Of a DNA stretch of 64,000 bases, positions 17,274 to 25,204 are shown in pieces; the first letter of the stretch is position 1, and each line of letters begins with the position of its first letter. Location of the stretch: the NCBI GenBank assembly GCA_964467165.1, contig CAYXOL010000008.1, forward strand, positions 1-64,000, read 5' to 3'. The notes below the pieces were generated by a model, which saw nothing but the letters and a program-made list of their open reading frames with translations, was not told the origin of the DNA and ran no database searches. This DNA comes from Clostridium_AD sp964467165. GTDB taxonomy: Bacteria > Bacillota > Clostridia > Clostridiales > Clostridiaceae. The translations under genes were made by a program, and so were the position numbers.

Positions 17274-18224
17274 ATGAAAAAAAGATTTTTAGCATTTACA
17301 TTAGTTTTTATATTGAGTGTAAGTATTGTTGGTTGTACAAACAAAGTGAAAAAAGAGACACGTACCTCTACATCAAAAACTCTAACTATTGGTCTTATGC
17401 CAGATTTGGTGGCTCTTCCACTTATTATAGCTGATCACAATGGATATTTTAAAGAAGAAGGTATTCAAGTAAAAATAGAGCACTTTACTAGCGCAGCAGA
17501 TAGGGATACAGCCCTTCAAACTGGTAAAATTCACGGTGCATTGTCTGATATGCTTTCGGTAGTATTTTTTAACGATAGTAAATTTGATGTTAAAATAACA
17601 TCGAAAACTGATGGCAGTTTTAAATTGATTTCAGGAAAAGACTCTGGTATTTCAAAAGTTGAACAATCAGCAGGAAAATCCATAGGTATTTCTAAAAATA
17701 CAATTATTGAATATCTAACAGATAGAATTATGGAAAGCTCAAATATAGATGTTAACTCACCTAAAAAAGTTTCAATACCAAAATTGCCTACAAGACTTGA
17801 AATGTTAAACAATGGTAAATTAGATATGGTAACATTACCAGAGCCTCTTGCAAGTACTGCCATAGCATATGGCGGAAAAGTTTTAAGTAGTTCTGATAAA
17901 CTTGGGATAAATCCTGGTGTGATGATATTCACAAAGGATGCAATAGCATCCAAATCTGAAGAAATCAAAGCACTTTATAGGGCTTATAATAAAGCAATAG
18001 TTTTTATAAACCAAGAAAAACCTGAAAGCTATATTGATTTCGTAATTAAAGAGGCTGGTTTTCCTGAAAGTGTAAAAAGCACCTTGACTCTTCCAACTTA
18101 TTCAAATGCTTCTATGCCTGCTGAAAAAGAACTAGAAGACGTTTTAACTTGGCTTAAAGCAAAAAAACTAACTAAAAATAACTACACATTAAAAGACCTA
18201 TCAAATAGCTCTTTTATTAAATAA
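17274..18224 (+). CDS. ABC transporter substrate-binding lipoprotein, NMT1/SsuA-like
   Basis: A 316-residue exported lipoprotein; the signal peptide ends in SIVGC (lipobox Cys about 20). The mature part is a two-lobed NMT1/SsuA/ThiY-type binding protein (LTIGLMPDLVALPLIIAD, then GYFKEEGI, as in sulfonate, thiamine-precursor and nitrate binders). No ABC genes are adjacent; the only fitting pair is the permease/ATPase at 7964-9456, at the far end of the divergent quinone operon. It is therefore the likely third component. The ligand is unknown; an aromatic quinone precursor or a flavin-like compound would fit the context. The start at 17274 has GGAGG 6 bases upstream. Confidence 0.85.
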   Translation: MKKRFLAFTLVFILSVSIVGCTNKVKKETRTSTSKTLTIGLMPDLVALPLIIADHNGYFKEEGIQVKIEHFTSAADRDTALQTGKIHGALSDMLSVVFFNDSKFDVKITSKTDGSFKLISGKDSGISKVEQSAGKSIGISKNTIIEYLTDRIMESSNIDVNSPKKVSIPKLPTRLEMLNNGKLDMVTLPEPLASTAIAYGGKVLSSSDKLGINPGVMIFTKDAIASKSEEIKALYRAYNKAIVFINQEKPESYIDFVIKEAGFPESVKSTLTLPTYSNASMPAEKELEDVLTWLKAKKLTKNNYTLKDLSNSSFIK

Positions 18225-18242
18225 TATCTCATAACGATAAAA

Positions 18243-18281
18243 AAATAACCTCTTTTTACTAAGTGTAGAAAGAGGTTATTT
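18243..18281 (+). terminator. Hairpin after the binding-protein gene
   Basis: 13-bp perfect arms (18243-18255, 18269-18281) start 18 bases after the stop. The downstream T-run is short, so termination before the U32 gene may be incomplete. Confidence 0.5.
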
Positions 18282-18328
18282 CCATAAAAAATTATTAACT
18301 TTAAATGTGAAAGAAAGGTGTTTTTGAT

Positions 18329-20236
18329 ATGAGTAGATTTTTTAATAACAATGAAATAGAATTACTGGCTCCAGCGGGAACTTTTGAAATTTTTGAGAAG
18401 ATTATTAAAAGCGGTGCAGATGCAGTATATTTGGGTGGCAAAAAATTAAATATGCGTATGCTACGCTCAGGTTATAACTTTTCAAATGATGAAATGGAAA
18501 AAGCTATTGCTATTGCCCATTCCTTAAACAAGAAGGTTTATGTAACGGTAAACAATCTTTTAGGTCAGCAAGATTTAAAAGATGCAGTGGAATATCTTGG
18601 ATTTCTAGATAGGGTTCAACCTGATGCACTAATTATTCAAGATCTTAGCATAATAGAATTAATCACTAGTTTGAATTTAAACCTAACTCTTCATTCCTCT
18701 GTAATGATGAATGTGCATAACTTAGAAACTATTGTGGCTCTTAGAGAATTTGGAATTACTAGAATTGTTGCCTCCCGGGAGATGGATTTACAAACAATAA
18801 AAAATCTCCATATTCAAACGGATATGGAATTTGAATATTTTGCACATGGAGATATGTGTATCGCCCACGGTGCTCAATGCCTTTATAGTGCCATGCTTTT
18901 CGGAAAAAGTAGTAATAGAGGTCTATGTATGAAGCCCTGTCGCTGGAATTTTACAATAAAAAAAGACGGACTAGTTTATCCAACAGAATATCCAATGGCG
19001 GTTAAGGATATGTATATGTACGAACATCTACCAGAAATGATTGAAGCAGGTATCCTCTCCTTTAAAATAGAAGGAAGAATGAAAGATGCCGATTTTTTAG
19101 TTACCTTAATTAATTACTATAGCGAGGCAATAGATAGATATATTGAGGACCCTATTTGTTACCATAGAAAAAAAGACGCAAAAAATATTTACGAAACACG
19201 CAAAAGGGACTTATCTACCTGCAGCGCCTTTGGACATCCAGGTCTCTCGAATATCAACAGACTTTCGGAAGGTACGGGTAAAATTTTTAGTAAGCCTGCA
19301 GAAGAAGTTGAAATTAGTAAGGATAAGATTGCTGAAATTAAGAAAAATTTAAATAAAGAACCTTCCATAGTACAAAAACCTAAGTTAAGTGTAAAAGTGA
19401 ATTCCTATTCACAAGCTAAAATAGCAATAGCTGAAGGCGTTGATGCTATTTATTTATCTGGAGAAGTTTTTCAGCCAAACCTTCCTTTTAGCAAGAGTGA
19501 AATACTTAAGTTAACTAAAAACAAGAGAAATACAAAGATATATCTAGGTTTCCCAAGAATGATGTTTGAAGATGATTTTTCAAAATACAATCATTTACTT
19601 AAGGAAAATGACCTAGGTCTTGATGGTTTAATTGTAACCAATTTGGGGGCTATTCATAAATATAACTCACTAGGACTTGAGCTAATAGGTGATTATTCGT
19701 TAAACATTTATAATCACTCTGCTGCTAATTTCTATAAAAAGCAAGGATTATCTATTGCAACTCTTTCTGTAGAAGTACCACTGATAGATGCTAAAGAAAC
19801 TATTGTTAAATCATCAATTCCCATTGAAATCATAGTTCATGGCTCCCCTACAGTGATGTATATGGACTATAATTTATATGAGAATACTAAAGTCTTAGAA
19901 GCTTCGAGGCATGAAGATAATTGTAACGTTCCCAGCACAGTACTGGTTTTAGTTGATGAAAAAGCACGTGAACATCCAGTATATATGGATACCTATGGAA
20001 GAAACCATATGACGCTCTATAAAGACCTTTGCTATCTTCCATTTTTAAAGGAACTTAATGATATTGGAATAAATCATTTTAGAATTGAGGCCTGTCATTA
20101 TGATGCAAATAAACTACAAAGGGTTCTACGCATTTACAAGGAAGCCATTAGTGACTTAAGTAAATGTGAAGACTTATTCCATTCCCTAGATAATAATGGT
20201 GTAGGCTTTACTCTTGGAGCTTTTCAATTTAGTTAG
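18329..20236 (+). CDS. U32 family peptidase/hydroxylase-like protein, long form
   Basis: A 635-residue U32 family protein. The N-terminal TIM-barrel part begins ELLAPAGTFE and ADAVYLGG. The family signature FAHGDMCIAHGAQC (about 170-184) and the downstream RGLCMKPC cysteines supply the likely Fe-S ligand set. U32 members include collagenase-like proteins, the RlhA rRNA hydroxylase and the UbiU/UbiV hydroxylases. The C-terminal third (365-600) looks like a second, diverged barrel. The function here is not known. The following aminotransferase gene starts 34 bases after its stop, so the two form an operon. Confidence 0.85.
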   Translation: MSRFFNNNEIELLAPAGTFEIFEKIIKSGADAVYLGGKKLNMRMLRSGYNFSNDEMEKAIAIAHSLNKKVYVTVNNLLGQQDLKDAVEYLGFLDRVQPDALIIQDLSIIELITSLNLNLTLHSSVMMNVHNLETIVALREFGITRIVASREMDLQTIKNLHIQTDMEFEYFAHGDMCIAHGAQCLYSAMLFGKSSNRGLCMKPCRWNFTIKKDGLVYPTEYPMAVKDMYMYEHLPEMIEAGILSFKIEGRMKDADFLVTLINYYSEAIDRYIEDPICYHRKKDAKNIYETRKRDLSTCSAFGHPGLSNINRLSEGTGKIFSKPAEEVEISKDKIAEIKKNLNKEPSIVQKPKLSVKVNSYSQAKIAIAEGVDAIYLSGEVFQPNLPFSKSEILKLTKNKRNTKIYLGFPRMMFEDDFSKYNHLLKENDLGLDGLIVTNLGAIHKYNSLGLELIGDYSLNIYNHSAANFYKKQGLSIATLSVEVPLIDAKETIVKSSIPIEIIVHGSPTVMYMDYNLYENTKVLEASRHEDNCNVPSTVLVLVDEKAREHPVYMDTYGRNHMTLYKDLCYLPFLKELNDIGINHFRIEACHYDANKLQRVLRIYKEAISDLSKCEDLFHSLDNNGVGFTLGAFQFS

Positions 20237-20270
20237 TAAAAAAACAAATAAAAAATCAAGGAGGAATAAG

Positions 20271-21548
20271 ATGTCTTATTACATAGGACCAAAAAAAATC
20301 ATTAAAAAGAAAAAACAATTTCTATTTCCCTGCTCTCAACATTTTTATAAAAACCCTCCTCAAATTGTACGTGGAGAAATGCAATATTTATTTGACAGTG
20401 AAGGTAAAAAATATCTTGATTTCTTTGCAGGGGTTTCTGTTGTTAATTGTGGCCATTGCAACTCTGAAATATTAAATGCCACAATAGAACAAATGAAAAC
20501 ACTTCAGCATACAAGTATTATATATTTAACTCAGCCCATAGTTGATTTGGCTGAAAAACTTTCATATGTATTACCTGGAGATATTAATCATTCATTCTTC
20601 TGTTGTACAGGTTCAGAAGCTAATGAAGGTGCACTTTTACTTGCTAGAATTTATACTGGTAAAAATGAGTTTATTTCATTAAATAATAGCTTACATGGTA
20701 GAACTTATCTAACTATGAGTGCTACAGGAATACCCATGTGGAGGGCGGATCCTGTACTTTCTGATTGTTTTACCTTTGTACCTAATGCTTATAACGGTGA
20801 TAAAACCCTTGAAGAATCAGCTATAGACTCCTTAAAAGCAATCGAAAAAGTAATAGAGACTAAAGGTGCAGATAAAATCGCTGCTTTAATTGCAGAACCT
20901 ATACAAGGAAATGGAGGTATTATAACTCCTCCACTGTGGTACTTCAAAAGATTAAAAGCCCTACTTGAAAAACATAGAATATTATTAATAATAGATGAAG
21001 TCCAAACAGGCTTTGGACGAACTGGTAGGATGTTTGCCATAGAAAATTATGATGTGGTTCCGGATATAATTACAGTGGCAAAAGCTCTTGGAAATGGAAT
21101 ACCTATATCAGCTTTTTGTACAAATGACAAAATAGCTGAAGCATTTACTAATGCCTCTGCCTCTACCTTAGGTGGAAATCCGGTAGCTGCAAGCACTGCT
21201 ATAGCTGTACTTGACTACATTGAAAAGAATAATTTATGCATAAATGCTGAAAAATTAGGATTAAAATTAAAAGGAGGGCTTCTTAAACTTCAAGAAAAAT
21301 ATCCAATAATTAATGATGTTAGAGGTATGGGCCTTATGTTAGGAGTAGAACTATTAAAAGAAAATGGTGAACCTGCCTCAAAAGAAGCTGACTTTGTTTT
21401 AGAGATATTAAAAGATGAAGGCATTCTTTTAGGTAAAAATGGATTAGATAGAAATGTATTGGCTTTCCAGCCGCCTCTTGTTATAACAGAAACTGATGTT
21501 GATTTAGTATTAGATAAATTGAATTTAGCTTTAAATAAATTAAATTAG
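20271..21548 (+). CDS. Class III PLP-dependent aminotransferase
   Basis: A 425-residue fold-type I aminotransferase. SGSEANEGA-like CTGSEANEGALLLAR (about 105-119) binds the PLP phosphate, LIIDEVQTGFGRTG (about 241-254) carries the Asp that contacts the pyridine nitrogen, and VAKALGNGIP (about 272-281) contains the Schiff-base Lys. Closest by pattern are alanine-glyoxylate aminotransferase 2 and 4-aminobutyrate aminotransferase; substrate cannot be fixed. The start ATG 20271 has AAGGAGG upstream, discarding a 19-residue in-frame extension that overlaps the U32 gene. Confidence 0.88.
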   Translation: MSYYIGPKKIIKKKKQFLFPCSQHFYKNPPQIVRGEMQYLFDSEGKKYLDFFAGVSVVNCGHCNSEILNATIEQMKTLQHTSIIYLTQPIVDLAEKLSYVLPGDINHSFFCCTGSEANEGALLLARIYTGKNEFISLNNSLHGRTYLTMSATGIPMWRADPVLSDCFTFVPNAYNGDKTLEESAIDSLKAIEKVIETKGADKIAALIAEPIQGNGGIITPPLWYFKRLKALLEKHRILLIIDEVQTGFGRTGRMFAIENYDVVPDIITVAKALGNGIPISAFCTNDKIAEAFTNASASTLGGNPVAASTAIAVLDYIEKNNLCINAEKLGLKLKGGLLKLQEKYPIINDVRGMGLMLGVELLKENGEPASKEADFVLEILKDEGILLGKNGLDRNVLAFQPPLVITETDVDLVLDKLNLALNKLN

Positions 21549-21600
21549 ATTTCATTTTTTATTTTCTTGGGGAAAATACTATTTAAAACCCATAAAAAAC

Positions 21601-21650
21601 AAATAAACATCTACACTCAACAATGATTGTAGATGTTTATTTAATTGTTT
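21601..21650 (+). terminator. Terminator after the aminotransferase gene
   Basis: Perfect 15-bp arms (21601-21615, 21628-21642) followed by AATTGTTTTT. The core and loop are nearly identical to the hairpin at 25143-25192 downstream of ackA. It may also serve the convergent prenyltransferase gene. Confidence 0.75.
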
Positions 21651-21716
21651 TTAAAATTCAGTTAATCATCTATCACAATAAAATCCTCTTTTGTCTACAA
21701 AAAAAACATTTGTGAA

Positions 21717-22664
21717 TTAGTGTGATACAATGGCCACCATACCTATAATAATTACTTGTGTAATATTTATCAATGCAAAATTCTTAACAGCTATGATAAA
21801 ATTTTCACTTTTGATTGGTCTATTTTCAAACACCTTAATATTTCTATTTACTATAATAAACGTTAGAAGTATAAACAATGAGGCTAATGGAGTAATTTTC
21901 AAAACTACAAGCACTACTATATCTAAATAACTAATATAGTATAATAATTTAAAAAGATTTAAAGCCATTGGCTTTCCTATATAATATGGTAAAGTAAATC
22001 TGTTATTTAGAATATCCTCTTCTACATCACAAATATTATTAGCAAGCATTATGTTTGCTATCCCTGCTATTGTAGGTATGGAGAATAAAAAAATAGAAAG
22101 AACCTCAACTACATTAATACCAACACTTAGAATGCTATTTTGAAATGTAAGTGATATTAAATTGGTGTCATAAATATGAATGTATACTGACAAAAATATA
22201 ATTAAAAACCCCATAAAAAATCCCGAAAATAATTCACCTAAGGGCATTCTTGAAATTGGAATAGGACCAAAGGTATAAAATATCCCTACAATAAAAGAAA
22301 TACCCCCTAGGAATAACACTATTATATTCGTATTCATGGTCAGCACAATTCCAGCTATAGTTGCAATTGTCAATAATTCAAAAATTATAAATAAAACTTT
22401 TGAATCACTTACTCCATATTCAGCAATCAAACTATTATTTGCTGGATTATTATTTGTTTTTGTATAATCAATATAGTTGTTTATTGCCGTAGTAGCCATG
22501 TCAAAAGCAACTAATGAAATAAACATTGTTATAAAATTATTTAAATTAAACTTCTTGTATCTATAAATAGTATAGACCGATCCTAAAAAAAACGGAATCA
22601 AACTTGCCAGTTTGGTTTTTATTTCTACTAATTGAAAAAATTTGTTTAATGACAACTTTATCAC
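21717..22664 (-). CDS. UbiA-family prenyltransferase, MenA/DmkA-like
   Basis: A 315-residue membrane protein with about eight hydrophobic helices. The first Asp-rich motif is NNYIDYTKTNNN (about 62-73), a MenA-type N-x-x-x-D pattern, and the second is NNICDVEEDI (about 208-217). It therefore resembles 1,4-dihydroxy-2-naphthoate polyprenyltransferases more than the UbiA/MqnP protein at 11545. Adjacency to apbE matches the DmkA-FmnB neighbourhood of the Listeria extracellular electron transfer locus. The start is GTG 22664 with a weak ribosome site; TTG 22655 is an alternative. It lies 56 bases after apbE. Confidence 0.82.
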   Translation of the reverse strand: MIKLSLNKFFQLVEIKTKLASLIPFFLGSVYTIYRYKKFNLNNFITMFISLVAFDMATTAINNYIDYTKTNNNPANNSLIAEYGVSDSKVLFIIFELLTIATIAGIVLTMNTNIIVLFLGGISFIVGIFYTFGPIPISRMPLGELFSGFFMGFLIIFLSVYIHIYDTNLISLTFQNSILSVGINVVEVLSIFLFSIPTIAGIANIMLANNICDVEEDILNNRFTLPYYIGKPMALNLFKLLYYISYLDIVVLVVLKITPLASLFILLTFIIVNRNIKVFENRPIKSENFIIAVKNFALINITQVIIIGMVAIVSH

Positions 22665-22720
22665 TCATTTCATTATAATTTTCCATGCCTTCAAAAGACT
22701 GATTTAGCTAAGCATCAAAT

Positions 22721-23767
22721 TTAATTTGCCATGATGAATTCAGGACTTAAATCTTCTATTTTAGTATTCCACTTTGAAGATTTATAAAGCTTAAAATCTG
22801 TAGTTACAGCAATGCATGATACACCTTCAAGACTATCAATAATTTTTAATCCTTTGTCCACTCCACTTACAAAAGTAATCTTTGTAAGAATGTCTGCAAC
22901 CATATTGGGATAAGTTATACTACAGTCAACAATCACCATGTCGCTCATAACCCCTGCATCTGCTGGGTACCCAGTGGCTGTATCTAATATGTGATGATAA
23001 CGCTTATCATCCTTTATAAAGAATCTCTGATAATCTCCAGATGTAGAGAGTGCACCTTGCTTTAGCCTAACTATTCCAATGCTACCTTCATTTCTTTCTT
23101 TCCTTGGATGCTGAATTGCAATGGACCAATCGGTTTCATCAGGTTTTTCTCCAAGTGTATATATAGAGCTCCCACCAAGGTTTATTATGGCGCTCTTAAT
23201 CCCATATTTTTCAAAAACTTTTACAATTTCATCTGCTGTGAAGCCCTTTGCAACTCCTCCAAGATCTATAGACATACCTTCTTTCATAAGCATAACACTG
23301 CTATCAGTCTCATTAATGCTGATATTTTTATAACTTACAAGAGCTAATTTCTCCTTGATTTCAGAGTCAGTCGGTATTTTCTCATCAGCTGTACCAATTC
23401 CCCACAGTTTTACCAGTGGATTTACTGTTATATCGAAAGCTCCATTGCTTATCTTAGAGTATTCCACTGAAGTTCTTATAATATTAATAATCTCAGGATG
23501 TACCTTTACGTATTTTTTTCCTGCAGCTTCGTTGATCTTACTAACATCACTGGTGCTAATTGTTCTACTTGCCATGTTTTCAATTTCATCTACTCTATTA
23601 AAAGCTGCCTCTATTGCTTTGACACCATTGGAACCATAGGCTGTTAAATGCATAATAGTGTCCATTTTGGTAGCATATTTATCAACTTTCTCAGCTTTTT
23701 TTAAACAGGAACTCATTGGTATGACTAAAAGTATACTCATTCCAATAGCTAACATCTTTTTTACCAT
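22721..23767 (-). CDS. apbE: ApbE, FAD:protein FMN transferase (FmnB-like)
   Basis: A 348-residue exported lipoprotein enzyme that moves FMN from FAD onto Thr of target proteins. The signal peptide ends MSSC (lipobox Cys about 21). Family features are the YATKMDTIMHLTAYG N-terminus, SIDLGGVAKGFTAD (about 169-182), INLGGSS and the metal-binding STSGDYQRFF / HHILDTATGYPAD blocks (about 240-270). It would act outside the membrane. The obvious substrate is the FMN-binding lipoprotein at 7478. It has its own leader after a strong terminator and is followed by the MenA-like gene. Confidence 0.93.
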   Translation of the reverse strand: MVKKMLAIGMSILLVIPMSSCLKKAEKVDKYATKMDTIMHLTAYGSNGVKAIEAAFNRVDEIENMASRTISTSDVSKINEAAGKKYVKVHPEIINIIRTSVEYSKISNGAFDITVNPLVKLWGIGTADEKIPTDSEIKEKLALVSYKNISINETDSSVMLMKEGMSIDLGGVAKGFTADEIVKVFEKYGIKSAIINLGGSSIYTLGEKPDETDWSIAIQHPRKERNEGSIGIVRLKQGALSTSGDYQRFFIKDDKRYHHILDTATGYPADAGVMSDMVIVDCSITYPNMVADILTKITFVSGVDKGLKIIDSLEGVSCIAVTTDFKLYKSSKWNTKIEDLSPEFIMAN

Positions 23768-23946
23768 CTGTTGTCCTCCAAGAATTTAATTTACTAATTT
23801 GGCCCTCTTTAAGTTTAATTGGTAATTAGATAATAATCACTTTAATTCTATGAACTACTAATTATCTCAGTGTTCAACTATTTCACATTCAACAGCAATT
23901 TCTTTTAAAAAGATTTTATATAATTCAACATTAATCTAATATTTGT

Positions 23947-23978
23947 AAAAAAAAAACGGTTAATGGATCTACCGTTTT
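23947..23978 (-). terminator. Terminator after the 184-residue lipoprotein gene
   Basis: Stem AAAACGGT/ACCGTTTT (23953-23960, 23971-23978) followed on the minus strand by ten U. It separates the lipoprotein gene from apbE. Confidence 0.8.
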
Positions 23979-24022
23979 CTTATTTAAAACCTAACTAACA
24001 TTTATAATTAAAAAATATAAAA

Positions 24023-24577
24023 TTATTTTTGTACTTCTTGTTTTCCAGTTACAGAAGATTTATCATCCATTTTAAATCCAGCCTTAGCTGCATCATCTTT
24101 AAAATAAATATTACCTTCAACCTTAGTATCAACTAACTGGAAGTCGTTAGTTTGAACATATAAATCACCTTTAAAAGTTCCATGTTGTATACTAGCTACT
24201 GGACTATTAATAGTTAATTTTGGTGCTGCTAAAGTAAATCTAGCTGTTACCTTACGGTCAGCATCTTGAGTATAAAGAGCTATCTTTCTTTGTATAAGTT
24301 CTTTACCTGCCTCATCCTTTTTACCATTCTTGAATTCACCATCTAATACTAACTCCTTGTCGAATGTCAGGTCCTTTAAACTAGCAATAATCCATGTTCC
24401 ATCTTTGCTTATTGCCTTAGCGAATACCTCTGGATCACTTGTCACCGATGCCGATGCAACTGCATCAGTCTTAGTTGTAACTTTTGCTGGTTCAGTTGTT
24501 GTAGGTTCTTTTGAACCACACCCAACCAATAATGCTGCAACCATAACTGTTGATAATAGTAATGCTTTGATTTTCAT
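24023..24577 (-). CDS. Lipoprotein of unknown function
   Basis: A 184-residue exported lipoprotein: signal peptide with lipobox LVGC (Cys 20), a Thr/Ala-rich linker (22-48), then a beta-rich domain with repeated short strands (residues 60-175). It lacks the GAT-type flavinylation motif, so it is not an obvious PplA homolog. I do not recognise the family. Strong AAGGAGG site before the ATG. Its position directly upstream of apbE and the MenA-like gene suggests a role in the same cell-surface redox system, but it is a separate transcript because of its own terminator. An 8-base inverted repeat (24620-24627, 24648-24655) overlaps its promoter region. Confidence 0.7.
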   Translation of the reverse strand: MKIKALLLSTVMVAALLVGCGSKEPTTTEPAKVTTKTDAVASASVTSDPEVFAKAISKDGTWIIASLKDLTFDKELVLDGEFKNGKKDEAGKELIQRKIALYTQDADRKVTARFTLAAPKLTINSPVASIQHGTFKGDLYVQTNDFQLVDTKVEGNIYFKDDAAKAGFKMDDKSSVTGKQEVQK

Positions 24578-24619
24578 AAAAAATCCTCCTTATTTGTTTT
24601 TTAGATTTATTATAATATA

Positions 24620-24655
24620 ATGATAAAAACAGCCCCAAATGTCACAGTTTATCAT
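24620..24655 (-). promoter_or_regulatory. Inverted repeat in the lipoprotein promoter region
   Basis: ATGATAAA at 24620-24627 and its exact complement TTTATCAT at 24648-24655 flank a C-rich 20-base centre, adjoining a TATAAT-like -10 around 24611-24616. It could be a repressor or activator site. Confidence 0.3.
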
Positions 24656-24750
24656 TATAAATATAAGTAATAAATATACTTTGAAAATTTCTAATTAACA
24701 TTATAATTACTTTTTACCATCAAAGAGTTTAGCAGTTACGTTTATCTTAT

Positions 24751-24912
24751 TTAAATGCTTAAAATATATGTAGAAGTTAATCCAACAAAAAAACTTGTGT
24801 CTATTCCTGATATCGTTAAGACAGGAAGGTATAGGCTTATATTTACATTTTGAACTATCAATGCAGCCATAGTAATTTGACCTATGTTATGAACTACAAC
24901 CCATTCTTTCAT
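24751..24912 (-). CDS. Possible 53-residue membrane peptide
   Basis: ATG 24912 follows GAGG by 5 bases and opens a 53-residue mainly hydrophobic ORF (starting MKEWVVVHNIGQ, ending TYILSI) with two possible membrane segments. It begins within the stop of the decayed ndh fragment (TAATG overlap), so the two would be translationally coupled. It may be a genuine small protein or another piece of decayed gene; no family is recognised. Confidence 0.35.
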   Translation of the reverse strand: MKEWVVVHNIGQITMAALIVQNVNISLYLPVLTISGIDTSFFVGLTSTYILSI

Positions 24913-24927
24913 TATTTCCTCTTTTTC

Positions 24928-25130
24928 ACAGTTAATACTCCGCCAAGTATAGCTATTCTTCCCTTTTCACTCATCTTCTATCCACCTAAATTTAAGAATC
25001 ATTATTAATAGGATTATTATTATTTTTTTAACCCTACTAGTTAAAATTTTATCATAATAATTTTAACTGTGCATATAAAGAAGTGATTTGGTCATTAATT
25101 ATATATTTTGTTAATTTAGTTCATAGGTAT
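24928..25130 (-). pseudogene. Decayed duplicate of the ndh2 start and promoter
   Basis: From 24974 the minus strand reads MSEKGRIAILGG then VLT, matching Ndh2 residues 1-12 and 16-18 (MSEKKRIAILGGGYGGVLT) with an internal loss, and stops after 20 codons. The upstream part 25040-25130 matches the ndh2 upstream region 16998-17088 over 91 bases with 8 mismatches; about 110 bases between these parts have been lost. The rest of the gene is absent. It sits at the edge of the redox island. Confidence 0.8.
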
Positions 25131-25142
25131 AACAGGAAATAA

Positions 25143-25192
25143 AATCAAATAGACATCTACAATTAACAATGATTGTAGATGTCTATTTGATT
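25143..25192 (-). terminator. Terminator of ackA
   Basis: Perfect 21-bp arms (25143-25163, 25172-25192), followed on the minus strand by TTATTTCC. The core is shared with the hairpin at 21601-21642. Confidence 0.8.
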
Positions 25193-25204
25193 GAGTCCTA
25201 TCTC

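Noticed and set aside
17274..18224. The binding lipoprotein as MqnA or MqnD (futalosine enzymes)
   Set aside because: It has a lipoprotein signal peptide and therefore acts outside the membrane; MqnA/MqnD are cytoplasmic despite a shared fold.
21717..22664. MenA-like protein as protoheme IX farnesyltransferase or chlorophyll synthase type
   Set aside because: The first Asp-rich motif NNYIDYTKT matches DHNA prenyltransferases and the neighbour genes are apbE and the redox set, not haem genes.
24023..24577. The 184-residue lipoprotein as PplA
   Set aside because: It has no FMN_bind GAT motif and no sequence feature of PplA beyond being a lipoprotein, so only position would support the name.
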